NCBI GenBank assembly: GCA_936432065.2
Contig: OW386289.2
Span: 20,480,277 to 20,544,276 of the forward strand
Reading direction: 5' to 3'
Source of the DNA: Rutpela maculata
Taxonomy: Eukaryota > Arthropoda > Insecta > Coleoptera > Cerambycidae
Length of the DNA: 64,000 nucleotides
A program made the position numbers and the translations under genes. Positions 32,619-43,699 of this stretch are shown in pieces. Each line of letters starts with the position of its first letter. Position 1 is the stretch's first letter. The notes below the pieces were generated by a model. It saw only the letters and a program-made list of their open reading frames with translations, was not told the origin of the DNA and made no database searches.

Positions 32619-33179
32619 AACCAAATAGGGGGCCTTTATGTTTTTTCGTCAATATCTTCAAAACTCAGCAAAATACGGCAAATAACTACGTATCTTTTCT
32701 AGAGCATAAAATTCTCTAAAATAATGGTTATTACAAAAAAACCACTGACAGTTGACAGCTTCGTTTGTACCAGCCGTCAAAGTCTCAAAAATGGGGTTCC
32801 GAAAATTGGAAGTAACTGTGACCATGAAGTAATTGTTTTTCATCATTTTTTGATAGTATGATTTCTCTTGATAATTTAAAATGCAACTAAAAATCATAAA
32901 CAAATTATATGTTATCTGTGGACCCCAAAAAACACTTTTCACGGCACAACAGATTTTTTTATACTGTCAAAGAATGACGAAATCCAATTTTGAGACTTTA
33001 GCGGCCGGTACACACAACTATCAATTATGCCGGATCCAAATTTTTTTGTTAAAACCATTATTTTAGAGAATTTTATGGCCTACAGAAAAGGTACGTATAG
33101 TTATTTGCCGTATCTTACTTAGTTTTGAATATATTGACGAAAACACATAAAAAGGCAGCCCCCCTCCCCCTATTTGGTT
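32619..33179. mobile_element. Hairpin element with ~200-bp inverted ends, 561 bp
   Basis: The ends are AACCAAATAGGGGG and CCCCCTATTTGGTT. The arms share TTTCGTCAATAT, ATACGGCAAATAACTA, CATAAAATTCTCTAAAATAA and GTCTCAAAA. There is no coding frame of note. The target duplication is unclear. Confidence 0.8.
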
Positions 33180-34331
33180 ACTATTATCGTAAAAAAATTT
33201 TTATAAAAAAAAATAGCTCACAATAAGAATGGAATTCTAAAACAATTCCATTTTTTATGACGACGGCTTGTGGAAATTAATTCCAGACACGAATATCTTA
33301 TTTGCTTACTCTATATGATTACGGTAGCGGTTGGTTGTATGGCTAGTGGCCAGATGCCACAAAAAGAAAAATAGTCTATATAGTGTAATTTTAAAAAATG
33401 TGGCTTGACATGATTTTATTTCATAAAATGATATCATTATATGTACGGGGTTGTCTAAATTAAATGTCTGCAGACAGTAGCAGTCAGTATAAATTTGTGA
33501 CTATTTATTAGTTTCAGTTTGATTCTAATACCATAATTTCCATAATTAGAATAGGTAAGCACAAAACAATAACAAAGACTTCCCAATATCCATTTTTTAT
33601 ATGGTTTTACATAAATTCTTTTTTTGTTGCTATCATAAATTTTAAAACATTCTATTTACAAATGCTTGGTTATTTTAAATTTATTTAAACAGGGTTTAAA
33701 AGAAATGATCAAGCACTCTAAAAATGAAGGCTTAAAAATATTAAACTGAGTGAAATAATAATTCTGAACATCAAAGGAATTAGTCGTTTGTTTAAATAAT
33801 AACAGTATATTATAAAGTTAGCGTCATTTTTATCAACAAACTCGGAAGAGCTGGTGATTTTTTTTGTTACTTCATTAACAAAAAATGTTGTTTTCTTTAA
33901 GCATATGGATACAAAAGTGGCATTCCGCTTATTCTATCGCAAGATTTGGAAGTAATAAGGGTAGTAAACCCCCAGTCATCAAATATTCGCAAGTCCAGTC
34001 AGATACATATAAATATATTTAAGTAGGAAAAGAAAATGTATAAATAATACACTGGACGAGTGGGCAAATGTGAGTTCAGTAAAAGAACTTTTGGGACGTG
34101 TTATGTACAATATTTTTTTTAAAACGGGCACAGTGTTGTACCATAAACACCATATTATTTAGTTTACATTTTTACAACAAGAACTCTTTATTAACAAATT
34201 TTAACAATTTTTTAACAATCATAAGTTTTTAGTTTACAAATATAAACATTATTTTTGAATAGTATTATTAAACTTACAATTATTAGCTTTACTTATTTCA
34301 AAATTATTTGTTGACGTGAGATTTTTTGAAC
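33180..34331. other. Intergenic; only a dispersed repeat recognised
   Basis: 33212-33325 is an inverted copy of 19065-19195. Nothing else is recognised; frames are short. Confidence 0.5.
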
Positions 34332-34339
34332 TGCTTACA

Positions 34340-34758
34340 CAGGGCCGGATCTTGAATACTGCGAACTATGCGGTCGCAGGAGACGCCAACTGAAAGGGGC
34401 GCCAAACAGAGAAAGGGAAAGGCGCCAAACACTGAACGAACACCCCTTCCCCACTAAAATTGTAATAATTATTTGCAGAATTTTGCGCCAACCGAAAGAG
34501 GCGCCAAACAGGGAAAAGGAAAGGCTCCAAACACTGAACGAACACCCCTGCTCCACTGAAATTGTAATAATTATTTTCAGAATTTTGCGCCAACTGAAAG
34601 AGGTGCCAAACATTGAATGAACCTTCCCCACTAAAATTGTAGTAACTATTTGTAGAATTTTTCTCCATTACAAGTTCCTACAGTTTTATTGTCACTGAGA
34701 TGGGGGGGCGCCAAATTATCGTCCGCTTACACTTGAAAAATGTCTAGAACTGGCCCTG
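34340..34758. mobile_element. hAT-type MITE with an internal 103-bp tandem repeat
   Basis: The ends are CAGGGCCGGATCT and the complement of CAGGGCCAGTTCT. Both sides carry the 8-bp target duplication TGCTTACA (34332-34339 and 34759-34766), perfect. An 8-bp duplication and CAGGG ends mark hAT elements. The inside has three tandem units of about 103 bp starting CGCCAACYGAAAG at 34384, 34487 and 34590. It codes for nothing. Confidence 0.9.
34384..34680. repeat. Three tandem ~103-bp units inside the hAT element
   Basis: Each unit has CGCCAACYGAAAGRGG, then AGGAAAGGC, AACACTGAACGAACACCCC and AAAATTGTAATAATTATTT. Unit number may vary between copies of this family. Confidence 0.88.
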
Positions 34759-35079
34759 TGCTTACATTATAATAGTAGAGTACTCGGCGCCCAGATATAC
34801 GCATAAAAATAAGTTCTGTGGGGGTTTCGTTGTTACAAGCTAATTTTTATATAAAATCAATGATTGTATACTGATGTTTCAAAATCCCAAAGCTGTCAAA
34901 AAACGTCATCTTCAAAAGGGCATTAAAGTTAAGAAACGAGAAGTGAGAGGAGAAAAATTGTGGTTTTTTGTATATTTTTCATAAAAGGTTTTGTACAGGA
35001 AATACTTTATAATAATTTTCAAATATTATGTTATACATTAGATCTTACAAGAGAACGAAACTTAAAATCGCAATATAAA

Positions 35080-35285
35080 GTAGTTCACAAGTTCAAAGCC
35101 GTGTTAATTCTTGATAAAGCTCGTAAAAATATGAGTGAAGGCTCATTGGATTCGGAATGATGTTTAGAAAAATGTTCAAAATTTTCAAACCTGCACATAA
35201 ACAATTGCAAAAGTTATAAACAAACGAAGATTGAAAAAATAATGAGTTTTGTTTTTTGTAAATAACTCAAAAACTATTAGTATTT
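35080..35285. repeat. Dispersed repeat, inverted copy at 49370-49565
   Basis: TTCACAAGTTCAAAGCCGTG, CTTGATAAAGCTCGTA and AAAACTATTAGTATTTAAG match the reverse complement of the outer right arm of the giant palindrome at 46062-49565. Confidence 0.8.
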
Positions 35286-35429
35286 AAGGGAGTTCGAATT
35301 GTGCTTTCCAAGCGAGTGGACGCGTCCGAAAAACGCTCCCATTAAAACGTGAAATCGCCTGCTAAAAGTCCGCTAAATTTGATAAATCTTAGGTGAATTT
35401 ATAGCTCAAAGAATTCTGCGTAAAACGGG

Positions 35430-36605
35430 GTCTGTGAACTTGACACCACAACCATCGGTGCTAATTGGGAAACCTATATCATTTAGCACCCTCTGTATAT
35501 GTAGAAAAAACAGAGGTGCTAAATGTTTTAACAAACTTATTACTAATTTTATAAATTTGGTGTCAACTTCACACCAGCACCACAACCATCGGTACTAATT
35601 GCGAAACCTATACCACTATTTAGCATTCATTTCGCACCCTCTGAATATGTGGAAAAAACAGAGTTGTTGAATTGTTTTAAAAAAGTTATTAATGATTTCA
35701 TAATCTGGTGCCAACTTCATACCAGCACCACAACTATCGGTGCTAATTATGAAATCATCATTTTGCACCCTCTTATATGTAAAGAAAACAGGTGCTAATT
35801 GTTTCAACAAAGTTATTGATAATTTTATTACCTTAATCTGGTGCCAGCTTCACATCAGCATATCCCAACTATCGGTGCAAATAGCGAAACCTATATCATC
35901 ATTTAGCACCCTCTGTATATATAAAAAAAACAGAGGTGCTAATTGTTTTAACAAAGTTATTGATAATTTTATTATCTTAATCTGGTGCCAGCTTCACATC
36001 AGCATGTCAGTACCACAACTATGGGTGCTACTTGCGAAACCTAGATCATAATTTAGCACTCATTTAGCACCTTCCATATAAGTAGAAAAACAGAGGTGCT
36101 AATTGTTTTAATCAACTTATTGATCATGTTATTACCTTAATCTGATATCAACTTCACGTCAGTATGTCAGTGCCACATCAGTGCCACAACCATAGGTTGC
36201 AGAACATGTATCATCATTTAGCACCCTCTGAATATGTAAAAAACAGAGGTGCTACTTGTGTTAAGAAAGTTAATGATTTTATAATCTGGTGCCAACTTCA
36301 AACCAGCATCACAACCACCGGTGCTAATTGCGAAACCTATACCATTATTTAGCACCCTTTGTAGAAGTAAAAAAAAACGGAGGTGCTAATTGTTTTAGCA
36401 AAGTTATCGAGAATTTTATAATCTTAATCTGTCGCCAACTTTACATGAACATTCCTAATGGCAAAATATCTATCAATTTTTAGCACTCTCTGAATTTGTA
36501 AAAAACCAGAGGTGCTAATTGTTTTAGGAAAGTTATTAATAATTCTGTTATTTTAATCTGGTGCCAACTTCAAATCAGCATACCAGTACCACAACCAACG
36601 CTGCT
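35430..36605 (+). repeat. Satellite-like tandem array, ~8 units of about 130-160 bp
   Basis: The unit runs GAGGTGCTAATTGTTTTAAC, then AAAGTTATTGATAATTTTAT, AATCTGGTGCCAACTTCA, CACAACTATCGGTGCTAATT, GCGAAACCTATA and TTTAGCACCCTCTG. Unit starts lie near 35513, 35660, 35791, 35936, 36096, 36248, 36381 and 36509. GGTGCTAA and its complement TTAGCACC occur within each unit, so each can pair with itself. Confidence 0.9.
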
Positions 36606-37264
36606 CAAAAACTGTTGTATTTAGAGACTTGCATTAAGAAATGATAGATGAATACAATTTTCATGCGAAATCTACCATAAAGATGCGAATAGAGGAGTTA
36701 CGACCTTTTTGAGACATTAAACGTAGCGTACGTAGTGCCCCCTAGATTGTAGATTGTTTAAGGGGTCGCTTTCTTCACCTCGACCTAAAAGGTCTTCTGT
36801 GAATTAGTGTCCCCTAGACCAAAATTGATGATATTTTAGATTGTCCACCCCAAATAGCTCACCCATGAACTTTCACGAGAAAATTATTAAATTACAAAGG
36901 AAAATAAAATATTAAATTTTAGCTGTCAACATTTCATCAAGATGTTATTGGCTCAATTTTAATATTTTTGACTTCTACTATCTACAGTTTAGGGTTGTAT
37001 GTACCATTGTTTATGAATCACCATGTTAATATTTCCTAAACTGTACCGAGCCGTTTTACTATAAATTATAAATAATAATAAAATATTCGCTTTTCTCATG
37101 AAATCCCTTAACAGATTCGTGGACAGGACTGCAATTGCACCCTTCATTAAAGTGGTTTTATATCTGTTTTTTTCTTAATATTTACTTAGTGCACCATGGG
37201 CAGCTCTCAACTTCTTTTGACTATCCGCGAATGGTTAATCATCATATAATAAATATTTTATATT
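36606..37264. other. Spacer between forward and reversed satellite tracts
   Basis: Apart from 36737-36830 (an inverted copy of 32535-32612), nothing is recognised. Confidence 0.5.
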
Positions 37265-37405
37265 ATTTTTTGATGATGTGAAGTTGGTACCAGTTTAAGA
37301 CAATAAAATTATGAATAACTTTGTTAAAACAATTAGCGCCTGTTTTTTACACATAGGGGCTGCTAATTGCATGCTCACTGATGATATATGTTTCACAATT
37401 AGCAC
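37265..37405 (-). repeat. Satellite unit in reverse orientation, part 1
   Basis: GAAGTTGGTACCAG, TAACTTTGTTAAAACAATTA and CACAATTAGCACC are the array unit on the other strand. Confidence 0.8.
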
Positions 37406-38123
37406 CTCCGATTAAAGAACTTATATCTAGATACATAATGGCTACCTTTTCTTCATATACCTTATTTGCTCCTAACATAGTCACATTATATGTCCATTAA
37501 AATGGATAGATGAACATCACATCCCATAGGCAACAGAGGCGGGTATGTGTAGAAGGGAAAATGTAAAATATTGTACCTATTTTATGTGATAATTATTGGT
37601 TAACTTCTAGGAATATTAACGCAGATTGAAAAAATACAATAGGTAAAGATGTTTTATTCAAGGGAAATATGCATTGGAAGGATATTATTTATAATATTAT
37701 TATTAAAACTATAAACTGAACCTCATCATGTTACGACTATGACCTACTTACTTATGAAACGATCGATTTCTGCAAATGGCACAGCACTGTTGCATGTTGC
37801 AGTAAATTGTCACTAAACTGTCTAAATATGAACAGAGAATATTATTTAGGTATTAGGCAAATCACAACTTAAAATAAAAAGACTTCTTCACCACATTTTG
37901 ATCGAAAAACACAAAAAACACTTATTAACATTAATTACGGATACTGTTAAAACTGTCAAACTGAGATTATGATAATCGACTTAAGCTGACCGTGTACGAG
38001 CGGCCGCGAATACGCCAATGGGCCAATCAGCAACTTATGGGAAGAAGTGCCTTAGATTGGGAGTCTTTTGGGATCATAAAATTCATGCCATTATGTATCT
38101 AGATATAAGTTCTTTAATCGGAG
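37406..38123. mobile_element. Inverted-repeat element with 8-bp target duplication, 718 bp
   Basis: The ends start CTCCGATTAAAGAAC, and the arms match for about 36 bp through ATCTAGATACATAATGGC. ATTAGCAC is present on both sides (37398-37405 and 38124-38131). An 8-bp duplication fits hAT-type insertion, although the end sequence is not the usual CAGGG. It split a satellite unit. No transposase frame is seen. Confidence 0.78.
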
Positions 38124-38131
38124 ATTAGCAC

Positions 38132-38276
38132 CGATAGTTGTCGTGATGAGAAATTGGCACCGGCTTAAGTAAAATTATCAATAACTTTTCTAAAACAATT
38201 AGCGCCTCTGTTTTTTTTACACATGAGTTTCGCAATTAGCACCGATGAAGTTGGTACTAAAGGACCCCGCTCATTT
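38132..38276 (-). repeat. Satellite unit in reverse orientation, part 2
   Basis: GAAATTGGCACCGGCTTAAG, AACTTTTCTAAAACAATTAG and GCAATTAGCACCGAT continue the reversed tract after the 718-bp insertion. Confidence 0.8.
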
Positions 38277-38480
38277 CTTATGAGAAATTGGTGAAATTGG
38301 CTGAATTTTTAATATATTATAGATTTCGATTTTCTGGTCAAAAGCTCTAATGGGCCTAACTCGATCCTATGTCTAGTTTCCGAGTTACGACTATAAATTC
38401 TTGTAAAATTCTGTATCTTGTCGAACTTTTAATTTATTGATGGGGGATTAAAGGTCAAAGGAGCAATTTCCGAAAGATTT

Positions 38481-38875
38481 CACAGGCCCACAAAAAAAAA
38501 GTTTTCTGCGCCGGGGTACTGACCATACCTTGTATTTTGAGCCGCTGAACACGAATCTGAAATGTGTTGGGTTGCCACTGTGCCACACTCAGTGTGGCAC
38601 AATCCCACATAAAAAAGTCATCTGCGCGGGGGTACTGACCACACCTTGTATTTTGAGCCGCTGAACACGAATCTGATCTTAGTTTTTCCCCAGTACGTCA
38701 GCTTTTTCTTTTAACAGCATATAAATATATAAATATTAGACTTTTTTGCTTTTAAAAAAAACCTGACGTATATGGGAAAAATTAAAGTCAGATTCGTGTT
38801 CAGCGGGTCAATATACAAGGGATAGGTATGGTCAATACCCCGGCGCAGAAAACTTTTCTTTTTTGTAGGCCTGTG
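38481..38875. mobile_element. Foldback element, CACAGG family, copy 2
   Basis: The ends are CACAGGCCCACAAAAA and its mirror. The arms share TTTTCTGCGCCGGGGTA, CTGACCATACCTTG and GCTGAACACGAATCTGA. An internal second copy of the CTGACCA...GAATCTGA block near 38625-38675, and a short palindrome GCCACACTCAGTGTGGC, suggest partial self-duplication. Confidence 0.85.
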
Positions 38876-38967
38876 TTTTCAATTAACGTTTTTTTGATCA
38901 GGAAGACACATACTTTATGTAAAAAATGTTTTAGCCAATTTGGCCGAATATTTTTTTCACTTGTCAT

Positions 38968-39612
38968 TACTTCCACATCCAGTGGAAGTATAGTAACGAC
39001 AAAACAATTTTTTTAAATTTTTGTTGTTCAAATAGGCTTAGAATGTCACGAAACGTCGAGATTTTATGTTTGAGTGAAAAAAATTTGTCTGTCGGTCTGT
39101 AACTTATTTGTGCGCACGTTTACTCTGGAACCGTTTGAGATTTTGACTTGAAATTTGGTACACATATGTACTTTAACGAGATCTAGAACTAGATTATATT
39201 TTCATATTGTTCCGTTGAAGGGGGGTAAATTGGGGTAAATTTGGGGAAAATAGGTAAATCAAGCAGGAAAGAGTCCATAAAATTGGTATTTAGTGTATAC
39301 AAGAGAAGCTAAGGTCTCAAAAAAAAAATTGGCATTAGCCACCCCCACCCCACCCATTATTAAAGGGGATGAAAAAAAAATGTGATTTAGTGTGTGTACA
39401 AGAACCAGAAACTTCAAAATGTTTTTTTACTTCATCCACCCCACCCCGCTACCGATGTGGGGTATCGTTTTATGGGTTTTTGGGGTAGAGGATTTCAAAT
39501 ATTATATTATTAAAGTTCCATAAACAATTATTTCCACATACAAAATTTTTTCGTTGTGAGTGACTTGGATAAAAAATCTGGATCTGGAAGTAGTGATTCC
39601 TTGGGTAGAGTT
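38968..39612 (+). repeat. Dispersed ~640-bp repeat, copy 3
   Basis: It has the same start (ACTTCCACATCCAGTGGAAG), the same internal TTGAAATTTGGTACACATATG and the same end (TGGAAGTAGTGATTCCTTGG) as the other two copies. It lies in the left arm of the giant palindrome. Confidence 0.85.
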
Positions 39613-41258
39613 TTTTTATATTGATTTCCCACCAATATTTTTCATATTTTAATTTTTGTCTACGCTGTTTTTATTAAAACAACAAATGTCTTTGGTGCAA
39701 AATATTATAAAGGGCTATTAGAACTTATTAAATATAAAATTTATGAAAAAAATCATGAATTCAAAATTTTTTTAAAGGACCACGGAACAAAACCCATGAA
39801 AATGTTCATTCGGTGGAATCGGCTGAAATTTTGGTATTTTGTAGTTCAAGTCACACTGATCAAAAGTTCTTATCACATCGAGTCAATCCTATGGACAGTT
39901 TTTGAGATACAGCTTGTCAAAGTTAGGTAATTTGCGTCATTTTAGACATTCAAGAATTTTTTACTCTTAAACTATTAACTTTAGCAAAAAATTGCAAGAG
40001 TCGAAATATTTTTGTTCAAGTCCAAAAAGCTCAAGAATTTTTTTATCAATTTTTAGATTAGGTAAAATATATATATCACATTTCGGCATGCTTCGGTGGG
40101 ATTAGCTGAAACTTTGCTATTTTGTAGTTAAAGTCATGCTGATTAAAAATTCCTATTGCACTGAGTCTATCCTATGAGTGGTTTTCGTTCCAGGAGTACT
40201 TGAAGGTCCTAACAACGAGGTAACGGGTAATCTATATGTATTTACCAGTGGCTTCCAGCGTGTTTGTGTACGTGCGTGCGTGTGTGTGTGTGATTATATT
40301 TATTAAAGAACGTGCTCTTATCGACACTATGTTTCTTATGAGAGCGTTCTTATTGCCAACCAGGGTGATCCCATTTTTTTGGTTTCACTTTCTATCTGTT
40401 TATTTTTACTTTTTGTTGTTTTTTAATGCAAAATATTGACAGCCCCCCTCAATACCACCCACTTACGGTAAAAAATAATGTAAAAATAAGCTTGTATTAT
40501 TATTTAACATGCCTATAAAGTCGCGTCCCTGTAAATCAGAAGGTTTCTGAAATATAAAATAATAATCGGTTTTTGGGTGCCATTTTCAAAGGTATTTGCG
40601 GACATAATTTTGCATGTAGAATCTGCACCAGAAGTTTGTCATCGATATTTTCGGATAACCCTGTATACACTGGCACATACGTACACACAAACACATGCAC
40701 GCAGTACACAAACGCCCTGGTAGCCATTCATAAACACATACATATAGATTACCTGTTACCTCGTTGTTAAGACCTTCAAGCACTTCTGGAACGAAAACCA
40801 CTCATAGGATAGACTCAGTGCAATAGGAATTTTTGATCAGCAAAGTTTCAGCCAATCCCACCGAAACATGCCAAAATATGACATGTATATTTTACCTAAT
40901 GTAAAAATTGATAAAAAAATTCTGAAAAAAATTCTTGAGCTTTATTGGATTTGAACAAGCTGTCAAAAACTGTCCACAGTTGTGATAGGAACTTTTGATC
41001 AGCATGACTTGAACTACAAAATACCAAAATTTCAGCCGATTCCACCGAATCAACATTTTCATGGGTTTTGTTCTGGGGTCCTTTTACAAGAGGTCATTCT
41101 TGTATATTTCTTGAGCTGTATCTCGGAAACTAGACATAGGATCGAGTTGGGCCCATGAAAGCTTTTGATCAGAAAGTCGAAATCTACAATATATAAAAAA
41201 TTCAGCCAATTTCACCGGGGGCTACTTCCCACAAGATATAAGCGGGGTCCTTTAAAAA

Positions 41259-41398
41259 ATTATCAATAAGTTTGCTAAAACAATTAGTACCTCTGCTTTT
41301 TCTACATTTTCTACATACTACTAAATAGGTGCTAAACGATGGTACACATTTTGCAATTAGCACCGATAGTTGTGGTACTGATATAGTGATGTGAAGTA
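41259..41398 (-). repeat. Satellite unit in reverse orientation, part 3
   Basis: TATCAATAAGTTTGCTAAAA, AATTAGTACCTCTG and GCAATTAGCACCGATAGTTG follow the right end of the giant palindrome. Confidence 0.8.
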
Positions 41399-41559
41399 AG
41401 TAAGTTCTGTATTCATCATATTAAGTCATACCATAGTATGACTTATGGGACTAGTCAGTACAGAAAAAAGTACAAATATAGGTCATATTAAAATAATAAT
41501 AACACAACAATAATACCAACAAGTACTAATAAAATAAAATAATAATAATAAAACCTACG

Positions 41560-41790
41560 ATTGTAAATACTCATCTATAGAGTAAAAATCATTACTAACC
41601 AAGTACTTTAACAAAGCATTTTTAAAAGAGTAAAAATTGTCAAAATGACCAAAGTGACAGGTGAATTTATTAAAACAGTTGATTCCCTTGAAAATATGGG
41701 AATTTTGGCACGTATTTAGTATAGAAAGTGGGGTCCGAAGTTCGTTAAGACTGCGGTTATGGTAATTGTGACTATCTATTTTTTAATAAC
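41560..41790 (-). pseudogene. RT C-terminus of non-LTR element 4
   Basis: The minus strand reads SLNELRTPLSILNTCQNSHI, then FKGINCFNKF and YLVSNDFYSIDEYLQS before a stop. FYSIDEYL is the usual last motif of this RT group. The non-LTR element 6 C-terminus (FYSVDEFLHS) is very similar. Confidence 0.78.
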
Positions 41791-41798
41791 AATCTTTC

Positions 41799-42346
41799 TT
41801 GTCTTGATTCGAGAGTTGACAAACGGCGTGTATAGACACATCGTAAGACGCTCCCGAAATAAGTGCTAAAAATCAGTTAAAACCACGATAAACTTAATCA
41901 AATTTAAGCCACCGGTGAGCCAAGAAATTTTGCTTAACGTGACATGTCATAATAGGAAAAAAAAAAGTTCATATGCAATTAATAAATTGAAAATTACCAT
42001 TAGTGTTTTTTAAATAGTACCAAAAAATAAACTGTAAAGCTGTGCCTTAGTTGACGGTCGACCTAAATAGCCTATTGTCTTGATTCGAGAGTTGACAAAC
42101 GGCGTGTATAGACACATCGTAAGACGCTCCCGAAATAAGTGCTAAAAATCAGTTAAAACCACGATAAACTTAATCAAATTTAAGCCACTGGTGAGCCAAG
42201 AAATTTTGCTTAACGTGACATGTCATAATAGGAAAAAAAAAAGTTCATATGCAATTAATAAATTGAAAATTACCATTAGTGTTTTTTAAATAGTACCAAA
42301 AAATAAACTGTAAAGCTGTGCCTTAGTTGACGGTCGACCTAAATAG
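41799..42346. repeat. Two tandem 276-bp units at the 5' end of the RTE-like insertion
   Basis: The unit starts TTGTCTTGATTCGAGAG and ends CGGTCGACCTAAATAG. The two copies are almost identical. Tandem 5' units resemble the promoter monomers of some non-LTR elements, or a template jump during reverse transcription. Confidence 0.9.
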
Positions 42347-43049
42347 ACCATCTATATAGGTACATAAAAGACCCTTTCAAGTGCTTTATTGCGTTAAAGA
42401 AAGCAATAAGTATTCAGTGTCAAAAGTGAACAACACGTGTTTATAAAGCAAAGCAATACAAACATATTAAACGTAAAAGTGTAAATAAATAAATAATAAA
42501 TTTGTGTGTGCAGTGGAAAGTTTTTTAAGTGTACTAAGCCCAAAAAGAAGAGGGAATAAAAAACAACAATCACCACGCCAGAAGCCACAGAAAGCTAAGC
42601 TATAAACTAATTTATTTTATTTTATTAAATTTAATTACTTTAATAACTTAATCTCTATTAACTTAATTCATTAACTTAAAACCTAAAATTGTAAATAGTA
42701 TTGAGTAAACCAGAGGCATACTATTAGGTCAATAATACAAATAATAATTAATAGCCAAAACCGAATTTCTTTCAGCCAATCAAGAGAATTACGCGTGATA
42801 AAAATGGTGATAAAAATAACCCGAAAAATCAGTAATGCATCGCTATTGAAGTGTGATTATACAGATTTACTGTGTGAACCTTCAAGTGTGTTTTTCATAA
42901 TTACTAAAAATATTCAAACAAATTGAATCAAAATTGGACACGTAATGATCAGTGGCGCAATACTCTTAAAGTATACCTATCTTTCAGGTGAGATTCTCAT
43001 AATAAATGCTAAAAATATTCAAACAAGTTTAATTTGGATTAGACCAGAA

Positions 43050-43260
43050 ATAATCAATGGGGTACTGTCGGTGTGTAGCGTCCAAACTGAATCCTTATGG
43101 CACCTCAATGTAGGTATGCGTGATACAGGTTTCTCTCAGGAAAATGGTTTCCAAGAAAATACACACAGAAAAGAGCAATCTTGATACACCGGAAACTCAA
43201 CTCAATAAATAGATCATATCGTGGTAGGCAGGGAGATGACTTATAGTGTTCTGTCACCAT
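43050..43260 (+). pseudogene. RTE endonuclease remnant 1
   Basis: In broken frames the + strand reads LWHLNVGMRDTGFSQENGF, then QENTHRKEQS and, after a stop, IDHIVVGREM. In RTE endonucleases an 'ENGL..NT.F..K' block and an 'N-IDH-LV' block occur in this order. The catalytic N-terminal boxes are missing. Confidence 0.5.
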
Positions 43261-43459
43261 GGATACCCATAAAAGCTTGTAAAAGTTAAATACAAAGTGA
43301 CAACGTATAGAAGTGATATTTAAGTTTGTATAAGTGAAAGTGTAAAATAATTTATACCTCGGAATATTGTCAGCTTGATAAGAAATATTAATTAGTTAGT
43401 GTTTAATTAGGTACACAAACCAAAACTTTCCACAGTGCTTCCCTCTAACGCAGTAAATC

Positions 43460-43464
<5 letters not shown>

Positions 43465-43544
<80 letters not shown>
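43465..43544. repeat. (TA)n microsatellite
   Basis: About 40 TA units. It lies inside the RTE-like insertion, between its two endonuclease-like remnants. Confidence 0.95.
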
Positions 43545-43551
<7 letters not shown>

Positions 43552-43699
43552 GTGCAGTGAAATCGCATACCTAGAGATGTTAATGCACATATACTCCACA
43601 TATGGCCTGACGAAAATGGAAACGCGCTGAAAAACCTAGCACACATATTTGACTTAATAATAATAAATACCATGAAGCAAAAGTCAAACACACATTGAC

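Larger units (their letters stand above)
38277..41258. mobile_element. Giant palindrome (~3 kb), foldback-type, with two nested repeats
   Basis: The outer ends are AAAGGACCCCGC and GCGGGGTCCTTT, inside a reversed satellite unit. The left arm is 38277-38430 plus 39776-40290; the right arm is 40670-41258. Shared blocks include GATCCTATGTCTAGTTTCC, ACAAAACCCATGAAAATGTT, TTTTGGTATTTTGTAGTTC, TCTATCCTATGAGTGGTTTT and AACAACGAGGTAAC. The left arm is broken by a CACAGG foldback (38481-38875) and copy 3 of the 640-bp repeat. The centre (40290-40670) has no convincing gene. Frames in the loop come from the repeat and look spurious. Confidence 0.82.

Noticed and set aside
34335..34668. Two overlapping ~100-codon frames on the minus strand
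   Set aside because: They are made wholly of the 103-bp tandem units of a hAT-type MITE and repeat the same peptide; they are not a gene.
35430..36605. Tandem units as a CRISPR array
   Set aside because: The whole unit repeats, not a short repeat with unique spacers, the units are 130-160 bp, and the context is eukaryotic.
40236..40801. Open frames in the loop of the 38-41 kb palindrome
   Set aside because: They overlap on both strands, are under 75 codons, are rich in GT/CA simple sequence and carry no motif.
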